A DNA stretch of 64,000 nucleotides from the NCBI RefSeq assembly GCF_000321225.1, contig NW_004450303.1, positions 2,272,392 to 2,336,391 on the forward strand, given 5' to 3'. Positions 13,487 to 25,499 of this stretch are shown here, piece by piece (position 1 is the first letter of the stretch; each line of letters starts with the position of its first letter). The notes beneath the pieces are model-generated. The model saw nothing but the letters and a program-made list of their open reading frames with translations. It was not told the origin of the DNA and searched no databases. This DNA comes from Odobenus rosmarus divergens. Lineage: Eukaryota > Chordata > Mammalia > Carnivora > Odobenidae. The position numbers and the translations under genes were made by a program.

Positions 13487-14886
13487 ATCCTTTTTATTGC
13501 TGTGGAATCAGTAGTAATGTCTCCATTTCTGATTTCAGTAATTTGATTCTTCTCTTTCTTTTTTTAGTCCCTTTTTTTTGTTCATCAATTTTGTTGATCT
13601 TTCTGAACAACTTTTGGTTTTATTGATTTTCTCTATTGTTTTACTATCATCTATTTCATTTATCCCTGCTCTAATCTTTATTATTTCCTTGCTTCTGCTA
13701 GCTTTTGATTTAGTTTGTTCTTCTTTTTCTAGTTCCTTAAGTTATAAAGTTAGGTTGTTGATCTGAGGTCTTTTTTGTTTACAATGTAAATACTTTTAGC
13801 TACAAATTTCCCCATTAGCACCACTTTCTCTGCATCCCACAACTTTTGGCATATTGTGTTTTTGTTTTCATTAGTCTCTAAGGATTTTCAAATTTTCCTT
13901 GTAATTTCTTCTTTGACTCATTGTTTAAAAGTGTATTGCTTAATTTTCACAATTCTGTGAATTTTCCAGTTTTCCTTCTGTTACTGATTTTTAACTTTTA
14001 CCCATTGTGGTTAGAGAGGATACTTTGTATGAAATCGACCTTTAAAAATCTATTGAGACTTAATTTGTGGCCTAACATGTAATCAATCCTGTGAAATATC
14101 CCATGCACACTTGAGAAGAATGTGGTATGCTGTTGTTGGGCAAAAATGTTCTGTATGTCTGTTAGATCGAGTTGGTCTATTGTGTTAAGTGTTTATTTCC
14201 TTACTTATGTTCTGTCTAGTTCTGTTGTTATTATGATAATGGATATTAAAATCTCCAACTATTATTGTAGAATTGTCGTATTTTTCCCTTCAATTCTGTT
14301 AGTTTTACCTTGTATATTTTGATCATCTGTCGTTAGGTACACAAAGGTTTATAATTTTTATGTCTTCTTGCTATATTGGAACTTTTATTAATATATAATG
14401 TGCTTCTTTGACTTCTTGTAAACTTTTTCCATTTAAATTCTATGTTGTCTAATAATTTATCCACCTGTGCTCAACTGTAGCTCCTAATTGCATGGAATAT
14501 CTTTTTCCATCTTTTCACTTTTAATCTATTTGTGTCTTTAGATCTAAAGTGAGTCTTTTGTAGACAACATATAGTTGGATCGTTGAATTGGATTCTGCCA
14601 ATCTCTATCTTTTGATTGGAGAGTTTAACCCCTTTACATTTAAAGGAATTACTAATTAGGAGGTTTACTTCTGTTATTTTGCTATTTGTTTTCTAAATGC
14701 CTTATAGATTTTTTAACCCTCATTTCCGACATTACTGTCCTCTTTTGTGTTTAATTGAATTTTTGTAGTAAAATATTTACATTCTTTTCTCATTTCCTTT
14801 TCTTAATATTTTTTAGCTATTTTCTTTGTGGTAACAGAGAATGTGGTTAATGTCCTAAAGTTATAACACTATAATTTGAATTTATT

Positions 14887-15105
14887 TTTAAAAGATTTTA
14901 TTTATTTATTTATTTTAGAGAGACAGAGAAAGCGTGTGCTTGTACTCATGAGTGGGGAGAGGGGCAGAGGGAGAGAGAGAATGTTAAGCAGGCTCCATGC
15001 CCAGCATAGAGCCCTTTGTGGGGCTCGATCCCACAACCATGAGTTTATGACCTGAGCCAAAACCAAGAGTCAGACACTCAACTGATTGAGCCACCCATGC
15101 ATCCC
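14887..15105 (-). mobile_element. CAN-SINE, antisense, older copy inside L1
   Basis: Begins with 'aaaagattttatttatttattt' and a GA-rich body and ends 'ttgagccacccatgcatccc'. It is diverged in its tRNA head, and no clean TSD is visible in the AT-rich flanks. It interrupts the 10.7-17.3 kb L1 between the ORF2 and ORF1 remnants, so it post-dates that L1. Confidence 0.85.
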
Positions 15106-15770
15106 TATACCAACCTAACTTTAATAATATACAAAAACTCTGCTCCTCTATAGCTCCATCCCACCTCTTTCAGCTATTGATAGCTTAAAAATTACATCTT
15201 TATACATTGTGTGTCCCAAAACATAAACTAATAATTTTTTAAATGCATTACTCTCTTAAAAAATATAAAAAGCAAGATTTGGAGTTACAAACCAAAGTTA
15301 CAATAATACCAGCTTTTAGTCTTAGAATTTTTCTTCTTTAACTATATTAGTTTCTTAAATCATGTAGAAAACAAAAAGTACAATTACAAACTATTGTTAC
15401 AATAATACTAGCTTTTATAATTATTCATGCAATTACCTTTATTTCTCTGTACAACTTTGAGTTATTGTTATGGCTTCAAGTGTCTTTCCATTTTACTTTG
15501 CAGAACTGCCTTAAACATTTCTTCCAGGGCAGGTCCAGTAGTAACAAATTCCTTCAGCTTTTATCTTGGAATGTCTTAATTTCTCCCTTACTTTTGAAAG
15601 ATATAGAATTTTCTGGATATAGGATTCTTGGTTGACAGGTTATTTTTCTTTTAGTACTTCGACTATATCAGCCCACTGCCTTCGGCCTCCAAAGTTTCTG
15701 ATAAGAAATCTGCTCATAATCTTATTGAAGATCCCTTTTATGTGATTATTTGCTTCTCTCTTGATGTTTT

Positions 15771-16013
15771 CTAGATTATCTTTTTGGTTTTGGCATTTGG
15801 AAGTTTGAATATAATGTGTCTTGGTGTGAGTCCCTTTGAGTTCATCTTACTTGGATTTCGTTGAGACTCTTTGATGTTTATATTCGTGTCTTTCATCAAG
15901 TTTGGGAGGTTTTCAGCCATTATTTTCTTTAAATATTCTTTCTGCCCCTTTCTCTCTCTTCTCCTTCTTAGACCCCCATAATGTGTATGTTGGTCTACTT
16001 GATAGTGTCTCAC
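15771..16013 (-). pseudogene. L1 ORF1 remnant
   Basis: The minus-strand frame contains 'KIMAENLPNLMKDTNINIKE', 'SQRNPSKMNSKGLTPRHIIF' and 'KLPNAKTKK'. This is the conserved central/C-terminal part of the L1 RNA-binding protein. Coiled-coil and N-terminal parts upstream (higher coordinates) are broken, and the frame ends in a stop. Its position between the ORF2 remnant and the 5' UTR fits L1 gene order. Confidence 0.88.
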
Positions 16014-17329
16014 AGGCCCCTTAAGTTCTGTTCATTTTTCTTCGGTCTTTTTTCTTTCTGTTCCTCGGATTCAATAATTTCCATTGTCCTTTCTTCCAAT
16101 TCACTGATTCTTTCTTCTTCCTGTTCAAATCTGCCTTTGAATTCCTCTAGTGAATTTTTAATTTCATTTGTTGAACTTTACAGCTCTAGAATTTCTTTTT
16201 GTTTCTTTTTTTCTTTTTAGATTTCCTATTTCTTTATTGCTATTTCCAATTTGTTCATACATTGTTTTCTCAACTTTCTCATATCTTCCTTTAATTTTTT
16301 GAGCATCTTTAAGATAGCTATTTTAAAGTTTTTTCTAGTATTTCTGCTATCAGTTCTTTTTTAGGGTCAGTTTCTAAAGATCTTTTTTTTTTTTGAATAG
16401 TCCATATTTGCCTGTTTCTTTATACGCTTTCTGATTTTTTCTGTTGTTGAAAATTGAACATTTGACTCTAATAATGTGGTAACTCTGGAAATCAGATTCT
16501 CCTCCTTTCCCAGAGTTTATTGTTTTTGTTGTTGCTATTGTTTTTATTGCATTTGTTTTATTGTTTTTGTTTTTGATTGTGTAGACAGTCTGTAGGTCAA
16601 GGTATACATTTAAGGTCTTCTTAGATCTTTTCTAAGCTTTTCCCGGCTGCCTGGTTACTTTCTGATTTTCCCTTTATATACAGTTGCTTTTTAATGTTCT
16701 GGTCTTTAATGTCTGACTACTAAGAAGGGGAAAAGGAAAATGAAAAAGGTATGGAAAGGGTGCTAACCTTTTATTTTTTAAAAAATTTTTATTATTTATT
16801 TTTAAATTTTTAATTCAAGTATAATTAACATACAGTGTTATATTAGGCCCATTCTTTTAAATCTCCTGGATGTCATTTCACCCAGATGGGGAGAGATTTG
16901 CTTAATGGGGGGAGGTGCAACAGCAATGCCTGCCTGCCTCTTTGTCTGCACCTCTGTGATCAGAAGCAGCCATCAGGGATCAGAGCACAGATTCCCGATA
17001 TTTGGAGGACAGGGCCCCTTTTCCTTACCCTATCTCCTGCAAGCTGTATGCAAGCTGCTTCAGGAGCATGTGCACAGCTGCTTGCCTCATGGCTGGGGGT
17101 GGGGAATGGGTAGCTGCTACTGTGCTAAGACCCACAACTGAGACCAAAATTAATTGTCCACGTCTTCCCCCAGACAGTAAAAGCCTTCAGTAAACTGTCC
17201 AGAGTTCCAAAATAGTTACATAAGACTGATTTCACCAGTGCCATTGTTGTCTAGTAGAGGAGACAGATGCTTAGTGCTTCCTGCTCCATCATCTTTCCAG
17301 AATCCTCTAGGATTTTAAAAAATAGATCT

Positions 17330-17460
17330 CATTTTTTAGAGCATTTTTAAGTTCACAGCAAAGCTGAGCAAAAGGCAGAGCTTTTCCATATACCCCCTGC
17401 CTTACATGCATAGCTTTCCCCATTATCAATAGAGAAATGCCTCAAGGTTTTAAATAACCA
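17330..17460 (-). mobile_element. Old L1 3'-end fragment
   Basis: Blocks such as 'ttttagagcatttttaagttcacagcaaa' and 'ttccatataccccctgcc' are typical of the antisense 3' portion of older L1ME/L1MC elements. It is short, truncated and adjacent to the 5' end of the larger L1. Boundaries are approximate. Confidence 0.6.
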
Positions 17461-17772
17461 CCAATAAAATGTGTAAAAAACCATTTTTTAAGAAAAAGCC
17501 AATTGTCATGTTGGAGCATTTCAATGCTCTCCACAGCAGGCAGGTCTGGCCCTTTAAGGACCAGGGTTTGTGTATCAGGGGGTGGCCTCAGTACCTAAGG
17601 GGCAGAAACAGACATGGTTTCTTCTCTGTTTATGAGAAGTACAGGAATAACAGCAATACTGACAACTTAAAGTCATTCTGCCACTTTCTGTCGGTGACCC
17701 TAACATTTACCTAGTTTTCTAAATGGTCAGTTTCAAAATGACTTATCCCACTTGAATCTTCTTTCTTTATTT

Positions 17773-17963
17773 TTTTAAAAGATTTTATTTATTTATTTGA
17801 GAGAAAGAGAGAGATAGAGCATGAGTTGGAGCCAGGGAGAGGGAAAAGCAGGCTCCCCACTGAGCAGGGAGCCCAGCACGATGTGGGGCTCGATCCCAGC
17901 ACCCCGGGATCATGACCTGAACCGAAGGCAGACGCTAAACCGACTGAGCCACCCAGGTGGCCC
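17773..17963 (-). mobile_element. CAN-SINE, antisense
   Basis: Starts at 'tttaaaagattttatttatttat', has a purine-rich body, and ends with the tRNA-like head 'gactgagccacccaggtggccc'. Imperfect flanking copies of cttctttattt (near 17757-17771 and 17969-17979) look like the TSD. Much of the open frame seen across 17821-17963 on the plus strand is only SINE read-through. Confidence 0.93.
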
Positions 17964-17979
17964 AAAGCTTCTTTATTTA

Positions 17980-18880
17980 AATAGTTGCCAAGTTCTAAAG
18001 ATTCTTTCATTGCAACATCTTACCATGTCTATGCTCATTCCTACCACTCTATTTCAGATCCTTGTATGCGGATTCTGGTCTGAGTCTCCTAAACAATTCT
18101 CCCCCTTGACAGACACTCCTTGCTCCCATAACATGGCTACTAGATGTATCATCCTAAATCACAGCGCAGAGTATCCCATCCTTCTGCTAAAAAAAGAAAG
18201 AAGCTGCCAAATTCCCAAGTCCAACCCTAGAAATTACCTGGGGCAGTCACTAGGTTCCTGGGGTCCTCTCTCAAACTACAAGGTCCTAGGACTAGAGTGT
18301 TTATTTTGTTTTGGCATGCCATTTCCTTAAAATGATGCTTTCTGAGGCTGTTTTATAACAAGAGTTCTGTTTTATAACAATCTATAAGAAGAAAATAATA
18401 ATAGTCTAGAAATCTCCAGGCTTCCCCAGAGCCCTTGTCTTCTTTCATTAAGTTGTTTTCTAGCGCCACCTTGTGTTAAAACTAAACAGTGGCTCTAGAG
18501 AAAAACCACCTGCTGTACATATTTCATATTGCAGATCTTTAGCCCTGGAAAGGAAACTTAGAGATCATTTAGACAGCTGCCTCATTTTATAGGTTAGTAA
18601 CTCATTCAGGATTTAGAAGAAGAACAGAACCCAGGTTTCTTGAATTCCATGCTACTCAATTTTCTAACACATCCTCATAGCCTCTTCAGCCTCCAGTGGA
18701 ATTGGGCCAGAGTGATGATGCCACCTTTGGAAGAAAACAAAAACATAATAATTGATACCTTATTATAATCCAGTTATTATAATAAATACACTTACACATA
18801 TCTCATTTATTCTATATAGGTAGTCTGTTCTTATTTCTGTTTCACAGATGGACAAGGTACGATTCAGAGACGTTGGGGAA
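17980..18880. other. Unassigned with MIR/L2-like remnants
   Basis: No gene is supported. The block at about 18540-18660 ('cctcattttataggttagtaa' and 'cagaacccaggtttcttga') looks like an antisense MIR. About 18780-18880 ('tatctcatttattctatatag', 'tttcacagatggacaaggta') is a similar L2/MIR remnant. A CTCF-like core is noted separately at 18463. Confidence 0.45.
18463..18476 (-). promoter_or_regulatory. CTCF-like motif (weak)
   Basis: The plus strand reads gcgccaccttgtgt. Against the reverse complement of the CTCF core (CCASYAGRKGGCRS) it matches 12 of 14 positions. A single motif match in 64 kb is weak evidence and occupancy is unknown. Confidence 0.25.
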
Positions 18881-18899
18881 CTCATTAAAGTTATATTGT

Positions 18900-19330
18900 G
18901 TTATTTGTTCACAATTATTCATTCCCCCTTTGCCCTTGCCATACTTCTATGTACAAGCCGGATAGATACTGCCCTGCCCATATGGATTTGGGGCTTGGCC
19001 AATTCGACTTTCTTTGGTCAATGGAATGTAAATGGACTCGATATCTGCCACATGTGAGCAGAAGCTTTAAATTTTGTGGTCTGATTAGGTGTAATTCAGC
19101 CTGACCTACGTGAGAACGACATGCTTTAGAGAGTGTCTGTTTCTTCAACTGTGGCTCCTGGAATGAGATGACACATGGAGCTGAGCTGAAGCCAGATGAG
19201 CTAACTCATCAGAGTCAAGGCTGACCTACAGTTAGCCCGCAGCCCTCATAAAACGTGAGCAAAAAATAAATATTTGTTTTGTAAGCCACTGAGAATTTGG
19301 TTGCTGCAGCAAAAGTTGACCAATACGGGA
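18900..19330 (+). repeat. Ancient interspersed repeat, family not assigned
   Basis: The stretch has the hallmarks of a widespread mammalian repeat: 'ggtcaatggaatgtaaatgg' in the middle, a 'gtgagcaaaaaataaatatt' region and the end block 'gtaagccactgagaatttgg' followed by 'ttgctgcagcaaaag'. The same kind of repeat appears at about 42.69-42.99 kb. I cannot name the family. The short frames here are not genes. Confidence 0.55.
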
Positions 19331-19339
19331 TTTGAACAC

Positions 19340-20140
19340 AAGTCTGACTGAATTCAAAATCTCTCTGGAAACTCTGAAAAAGAATCTTGCTCCTGGGGTG
19401 ATGTTTAATTTAACTAATTTGAGAACCTATGTGTTAGGTCTTAGGTTGCTGAGGTTCTCACCTCCTCCAAGTCTGCTTAATTCTACTCTCTAACTGACGC
19501 TTACTCTAAGCATCTGATTTAATTCTGCAGATTGCTTCTCTGGCTCTGCCTTCACAGTACTTTTGATTCCCTTTACCTTGATTTATCTTTTCTCTTTTTT
19601 AAAAGAACTCATAACAGTGCTTTTATTTACCTTCCAAAATACTCTACAATTAATCTATTTATGAGTATAGTTTAGATGTCTCCCCAGCTGAATATTAAGA
19701 GGGAAGGTTTTTTTAATCTCTTTTGTTTACTGTCATGCCTTAGACAGTGCCTGGTACGTAATAGGTGCTAAAAAGCATTTGTTAAATGAGTGAATGAAAA
19801 TGTGAAAGTGCTTCTGAAAGAATGGTAGGGGTTGTAGTTTAATAAGATGACCAGTAGAGGTCAGAGATGAGTTCTTTAAATATCTTCTTAGACCTGCAAC
19901 CACTTTTTACATCTGTGTTTGTACAAGGATCTGTTCACGCTGAATGTCTCAGGAATTAGTGTGGATTACTACATAATCAATATAGTGGTGGCAATTGGCA
20001 TATGTCATGAAAACCGCGGAAAGGTAAAAACTGATGATACCTCAGATTGGTTTCTCCTCCATATATGACCTACCTAGTCTTGGGAGCCAAGTGTGTGCGT
20101 GAGGGGAGAGGTAGAAGCACATAGAAATAGAAAATAGAGA
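19340..20140. other. Unassigned with L2/MIR-like end
   Basis: No gene is seen. About 19735-19800 ('agacagtgcctggtacgtaa', 'taggtgctaaaaagcatttg', 'aatgagtgaatgaa') matches the common MIR/L2 ending. A CTCF-like motif match at 19851 is listed separately. Confidence 0.45.
19851..19864 (+). promoter_or_regulatory. CTCF-like motif candidate
   Basis: The sequence ccagtagaggtcag matches the CTCF core CCASYAGRKGGCRS at 13 of 14 positions (T replaces G at the eleventh). It lies in otherwise unassigned sequence. This is motif evidence only. Confidence 0.3.
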
Positions 20141-20154
20141 AAATAGGATGCAAG

Positions 20155-20363
20155 GGGCATCTGGGTGGCTCAGTCGGTTCAGCGTTGGATTCTCGGTTTG
20201 GGCTGAGGTCATAATCTCATGGGTCTCTAGGATCAAGCCCCAAGATGGGCTCCTCAGTTGGCAGCACGGAGTCTGCTTGAAGATTCTCTCCCTCTGACCC
20301 TCCTCCCACACGTGTGTACTCTCTCATTCTCTCTCTCTCTAAATAAATCTTAAAAAAAAAGAG
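20155..20363 (+). mobile_element. CAN-SINE, sense, older subfamily
   Basis: The head 'gggcatctgggtggctcagt' is followed by 'ggttcagcgttggattctcg', a variant body also seen at 47235. The CT-rich stretch ends in 'aaataaatcttaaaaaaaaa'. TSDs aaataggatgcaag (20141-20154) and aaaaggatgcaag (20366-20378) bound it. Confidence 0.94.
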
Positions 20364-20379
20364 AAAAAAGGATGCAAGA

Positions 20380-22430
20380 TGGGGCAGAAAGTGTCGGCTT
20401 CAAGGTTATGTTTATTTATATAAATTGCTTGTAAATAACAGTTACATTTGGTCAAACAGCCAGAGAAGATAGTAAATGCTATTTTCAATTACAAAGCCAT
20501 TGCCTGGATTAAGAACACAGCCTCCCAAAAGTGTGTATGTGTGTGTGTGTTTACAGATACAGCGCATTAATACTAGAACACTTGACTGACGTTTCCTCTC
20601 CTCTTTTAACACAAAATGGCAAGCCAAGCATCTCGAGCCAGAATTCTGCCTGAGTGTGTTTTAGTCTCCCTGGCTTAATAGCTCATGCCTAAACGTCACA
20701 GTATCTAACTGCATAGAGGAAGGGTTTAAAGAAATGACACCGGATTGGAAGCAAATCGTTTTCTAAGGTTTGCCTATTGGTTTTGATTGATTGATTAATT
20801 CAAGGATAAGAATTTGAGAAGGAAGGAAATTTAATGTTATTGGTTACCTCCCACACATCAGGCGTTGTGATAAGTAGTTTTACATGTTAACTCACTCACT
20901 CTCTGAAGTAAACAGTGTCAAAGATAGCACCTAGAATTTAGTAGAAACTAAGTACTGAATATATGAATGAGTTAATGACTTTTAGGAAAAGGATCTCTTT
21001 CTTTGTTTTGCTTTGGTTTGTTTGAGAGGGTTGATTTGTTGTGTTTCCTTGATAGAACTAAATCCAATTTGAAGCCGGGATGTGGGTACAGTTATCTTCA
21101 GTGTTCCCCTTTCGTTACATGTGTCCATTTACTGGGCACTGGAAAATAAGCATACAATGTGGTTCCCTGAGATACTGAAAGGTAGGCATGGATAGAAAGC
21201 TAAATTAAATGGATGTTAATTCTGGTCCTGCCGGGAAACGTTTCCTTTCCTATAGATTCTGCACAATGAAAATAAAAATTACATAATTCCCACCTTTCCT
21301 ACTTTACAACATGTCATGAGATAAATATGAGATGCCATATTTGAAAGGTTTTGAGGTGATTAAAATTTTGGGAATGTGAATAGATGAGGGTTTAATGAAA
21401 ATTTTTCTATGATGTCCTTTGGGGAGGGACTATGATGTTGCTCTGGCTGTCTTTGTCTATACGAGTGGATGAACAAAACAGAACAATAATTTCAAGATCG
21501 TATACCACCTACAGCTATTTTGCCTCTAGGAGTGGTGTGGATTTCCAGACTGAAGAACTCCATTGTGTTGGAAATTAGAGATGAGATGATGATTTTCTCG
21601 AGTTTTGTGTTGGTTAATAGCCAGATAACATAGTTTTATTCTGAGGCTTGTCAGCCAGATACATGCAAACGTAGATTCTCTTATATGATCATATGAAAGA
21701 GAATACACAAACTACTCAAAACTATTTTTAGTGTGGGGCAGTTCGGGTGGGAAGATGGGCAAGAGTGGCCATTGGAAGAGTTTTCTCTAAGACTTTATGG
21801 AGGTTCATCCTCACTCCCACAGAAGTGAAATAGGACTTTCTTCCTATTCCTTCTCCCTCCTCTACTGCACTTAGAGCTTTAGCTGACTGTTAGGCATGCA
21901 ATATATTCATTGCAAGCATAATCACCACAAAGGATGTAAAGACGCCAAATACACATGAGCAAATTAGAGTTTCTTAGTCAAATCCAAACAAATATATACC
22001 TGATAATGGCTTTGGCTGAAATATATTTTTATATTTTATAGCATGTTCACATTTGCCAGTGGTTAGCAAAGATTAAGCTTGCCAAACTTTAATGTGGTAC
22101 AAATGCCATGTTCAAGGCAAAGTAAGTGGACTGTTACAGGATCTGGCAAATCAAAAGCATTATCAACAGCTGTGGTTTTCATGTGCTTTGTGAGACTGGA
22201 ATAATAAAGCACATGTGCATTTAGAGTGGCTATTAATTCTCACATTAATTTTTTAAAATATGATTTATACTCACTGGTAGTTTCATATGGTATTATAGTT
22301 ATAATCAACTTCTGGTTAGATGTGATAATAGCCAGAAGGCAAAATTGATTGAGTCCCAATTAATTAATTAAATAAGGATTTATTGAGAGACTACTATGTT
22401 CAGGGTCAATCCAAGAACTTTATATGTGGG
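20380..22430. other. Unassigned with small repeats
   Basis: No gene is supported. A short (TG)n lies at 20534-20551. About 20830-20980 and 22360-22405 ('ggatttattgagagactact') look like L2/MIR remnants. The rest is AT-rich and unassigned. Confidence 0.4.
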
Positions 22431-22448
22431 ATAAGAATACTTTCGTAG

Positions 22449-22640
22449 GGAGCATCTGGGTGGCTCAGTCCATGAAGCGTCTTGCCTTCGGCTCAGGTCA
22501 TGATCCCAGAGTCCTAGGATCGAGTCCCGCATCATCGGGCTCCCCACTCACTGGGGAGCCTGCTTCTCCCTCTCCATGCCCCACCCCCCCGCTTGTGCTC
22601 TGTCTCAAATAAATAAATAAAATCTTAAAAAAATAAAAAA
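22449..22640 (+). mobile_element. CAN-SINE, sense
   Basis: The head 'gagcatctgggtggctcagt' is followed by 'gccttcggctcaggtcatga', a CT-rich middle and an 'aaataaataaataaaatctt' tail. Possible diverged TSDs are aagaatactttcgtagg (about 22433) and aagaagacttcctcagg (22640-22656). Confidence 0.93.
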
Positions 22641-22743
22641 GAAGACTTCCTCAGGTCTAGCTATCAACACTCCCGCTAACACTTCTGTGCTATCATTTCC
22701 ATGCCATTGGGGCCTGGGGCCCCAAGTTAAAAATTCTCCCCAG

Positions 22744-22946
22744 GTAGGGTTGCCAAATTTAGCAAATAAAAATACAGAAATTCTGGTTAAATTTGAATTT
22801 CGGATAAACGATGGGGGGAAAAAAAATTAGTGGAAATATGTTCCAAATATTGCTGGGGTGGGGAGTACTTACATTAAAGATTATTCATTGTTTATTTGAA
22901 ATTCCAATTTAATTGGACTTCCCTTAGTTTATCTGGCAACCCTATC
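22744..22946. mobile_element. Palindromic non-autonomous DNA transposon (MER53-like)
   Basis: The two ends are inverted copies: 'tagggttgccaaatttagc' at the left, and 'tttatctggcaacccta' at the right. Inner arms pair as well: 'gaatttcggataaacgatg' (near 22796) against 'cattgtttatttgaaattc' (near 22886). About 200 bp with no coding capacity fits a MER-type hAT-derived MITE. MER53 is my best guess for the family. Confidence 0.7.
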
Positions 22947-22949
22947 CGG

Positions 22950-23700
22950 GAGACTTCCTGTGCTGCATCTGTGGGAGTGAGCCACAAACCCGGATGTGCT
23001 CCAGCTTCTCCACACCCATCCAGGTGTTTGAGGTTCTGCCCAAGGAAATGAGGGCAGAGAACAAAGACCCTGGTGTCAGACTTCCTCTCCTCCTCCCCTT
23101 TCTCCCTTGGAATTTCAGCTTCTTCCACCTCCTGTCCTCCTCATTACTCCAGGTAGGCTTAAAACTCTATAATCTCGTCGGTCTTCCTGATTGGGTTTGC
23201 TCAAAAAACCTGGGTTTCACAGATTACTATCCTGCTGCGGATTTAGAGATCCTATTTGGACGTCAGCAACTAAATGCTCTTTAAATTATTTTGCATTCCT
23301 GCTACATTACTCCCCTCCTTGGTAGGTAAATGGCTGAGAGGTTACCAAGAAATGCTAAAGAGAAATGCATATTGATGTATTTGTCAGGGGAGGTATTTTG
23401 TCTATTAACTTATACATATATTTTAGCTTCTTGTCTGTCTTTTCCCTTTCCTCCCACCGCAATCTAGAATTTAATCTCCATGAGAATATGGACCTTGCCC
23501 TGGGAGTATTAAAATAATACGAGGCACATCGCAGCCACCTAGAAAGTATATGTTGGATGAATGAACAAACTCTCATTTTCCAGTGAGGAAAATGAGACTC
23601 AGGAAGTTAATTGGCCCAATTTGCACAGCAGAGCTGGGCCTCATATGTAGATCTAACCAACCAGAGAGCCCTAGCACTTCAGGCTTTAATTTGGAAAAAA
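22950..23700. other. Unassigned with L2/MIR-type remnant
   Basis: No supported gene. About 23465-23575 ('ctccatgagaatatggacc', 'tatatgttggatgaatgaac') resembles an L2/MIR ending. The adjoining block at 23583-23640 ('gaaaatgagactcaggaag') is MIR-like. Open frames on both strands overlap and have no family motif. Confidence 0.45.
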
Positions 23701-23724
23701 GCAAAAGTAAGAATTGTATTTCTT

Positions 23725-23936
23725 GGGCGCCTGGGTGGCTCAGTTGGTTAAGCAACTGCCTTCAGCTCAGGTCATGATCCTGGAGTCCCGAGATCGAGTC
23801 CCGCATCGGGCTCCCTGCTGCTCAGCAGGGAGTCTGCTTCACCCTCTGACCCTCCCCCCTCTCATGTGCTCTCTCTCTCTCATTCTCTCTCTCTCAAATA
23901 AATAAATAAAATCTTTAAAAAAAAGAATAAAAAAAA
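23725..23936 (+). mobile_element. CAN-SINE, sense, clean TSD
   Basis: The head 'gggcgcctgggtggctcagt' begins a well-preserved copy ending in 'aaataaataaataaaatctt' plus an A-rich tail. A perfect 16-bp TSD, aagaattgtatttctt, lies at 23709-23724 and 23937-23952, so it is among the younger copies here. Confidence 0.97.
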
Positions 23937-23959
23937 AAGAATTGTATTTCTTTACTTCC

Positions 23960-24900
23960 TGAGCTGAAAAAACGGAACTTTCCAACAAGAGTGACAACAC
24001 CAACAACAAAAACTCTAAGGGAAATAAAATCTCAAACGCATAAAACTATTATGTTTATAAAGTACTACTTTCTGATTCTACAATAACCAACAGCTGTTCT
24101 ATTCCCCAGACCAGAGGAGAGATCTGAAGGTCTGATGCAAATCCCCTGATCTTGAAGTAATGATTTCTTGGGCCACAGGTAACCTTTGCAATGCCTTTGT
24201 GTGAGTTAGAAAAAGATGCTCCTTTTGCTGACAAGGCACAGCACCATGGCACACAGCTTGATAGGGGGAATGCAGGCTGAATTTCAGGCTCCGTTTGCCA
24301 CGTTGGCCAGACACCTTCATGGAGTGAACAATCCACTCCTCTGTAGGCAACAGCTCCTTTCTTGGCATAGCTGACCATTAGTCCAGAGTTTGGCTGGAGG
24401 AGTAATTAAAAGTTGGAAAATTCTTCTTTCCTCTCAGATCTTTGTCTGTTTTTTTTAACCACTTGCTGTCTGGGTATCTTTTTGCCTTCCTCCCGACTGG
24501 AACTGGGATTCTCTCTCAGGAAAATTAATCAAAGATTTCCTTCCATTCCCCATATCCAGCCTCAGTCAGTCAGGGAAGGACAAAGTCTCCCACCGCCCTA
24601 ACGCCCTCCCACTCATGTCTTTTCAATCGCCCATTGATGTCCAGAGCAAGGTGACTGATACCCTTGGCACCAGTGAATAACCTTGCCTTTCCCAGACCAG
24701 GTCAATGGTTCTACTACGACTTAAGCTTTCTGTGGTAACTCCCGAAACTCGGTGAAACGGTCTTCAACAAGTTCTCCTCAGAAAAAACAATATAGAAATA
24801 CCCTGACTATACCATTTTAGGTATAGTCTGTAAGCCCATGTACAATGTGTGTTTATGGGTGCTTTCTTAGATACATAGATGAGAAAAAGTAGCTAACAAC
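23960..24900. other. Unassigned, no gene seen
   Basis: Two minus-strand frames at 24055-24378 and 24099-24368 overlap each other in different frames and match nothing I recognise. No splice context or retrocopy signature (polyA plus TSD) supports either one. Confidence 0.4.
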
Positions 24901-24904
24901 TTAA

Positions 24905-25074
24905 GTTTGGAGACAGAATGATGTAGTGGAAAGCACCCAGGCTTTCGAGCAAAGCAGATCTCTGTTAAATGACAGCCTAGCTCTCACCACCAGTGTGACT
25001 CTGGGGAAGGTCTTTCATCTTCCTATTCCTCAGTCTCCTTGTTTACAGAAAGAGACTAAGACTTAAATTGTAGG
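24905..25074 (+). repeat. MIR element, sense
   Basis: A well-recognised MIR: 'gatgtagtggaaagcaccca' then 'tgtgactctggggaaggtc' and 'cctcagtctccttgtttac'. These match the tRNA-derived MIR core and 3' part. It directly abuts the LTR that follows. Confidence 0.85.
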
Positions 25075-25076
25075 GT

Positions 25077-25491
25077 TGTGCTTTAGTTTTCTAGGGCTGC
25101 TGTAACAAAGTACCACAAACTGGGTGGCTTAAATGGCAGAAATTTATTCTCTCACAGTTTTGGAGATTGGAAGTTTGAAATTGAGGTGTTAACAAGGTTG
25201 GTTCCTTCTGAGGGCTCTGAAGGAAGGATCTGCCCCAGGACTTGGTCCTTAGATTGCAGATGTCTGTCTTTATACTCACATGGTGTTCTCCCCATATGTG
25301 TGTCTCTGTATCCAAATTCCCCCCTTTTATAAGCATACTAGTCATAATGGATTAGGACCCATCCTAATGACCTCACTTTAACCCAATTACCCCTGTAAAG
25401 ACCCTATGTTCAAATAAGATCACACTTTGAGGTCCTAGGAGTTAGGATTCCAACATATCTTTTTGGAAGGAACACAATTCAACTCATAACA
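25077..25491 (-). mobile_element. Solo LTR, ERVL-MaLR class (MLT1-like), antisense
   Basis: Read on the minus strand it starts 'tgttatgagttgaattgtg' and ends 'gaaaactaaagc' next to the MIR. Diagnostic MaLR blocks on the plus strand are 'ctgggtggcttaaatggcag', 'cacagttttggagattggaa' and 'ataatggattaggacccatc'. The roughly 415-bp length and TG…CA ends fit a solo LTR of an ancient endogenous retrovirus-like element. No internal genes are present. Confidence 0.85.
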
Positions 25492-25499
25492 GGTTCCTA

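Larger units (their letters stand above)
10684..17330 (-). mobile_element. Near full-length ancient L1 (L1MA/L1MB-like)
   Basis: The element runs in minus orientation. The 3' UTR is at the left ('ggtaaaatacacaacatacaatttaccacc' type, 10.70-10.95 kb). The decayed ORF2 occupies about 11.2-14.65 kb, the ORF1 remnant about 15.6-16.2 kb, and the 5' UTR lies at the right, ending with 'ctgctccatcatctttccag'. A SINE (14887-15105) sits inside, and a short L1 3'-end piece may be embedded near 16760-16845. Its total of about 6.6 kb is close to full L1 length. Both reading frames carry many stops and shifts, so it is dead. Confidence 0.85.

Noticed and set aside
17821..18330. 169-codon plus-strand frame
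   Set aside because: Its first third is antisense SINE sequence and the rest has no recognisable domain. No conserved start or exon context was found.
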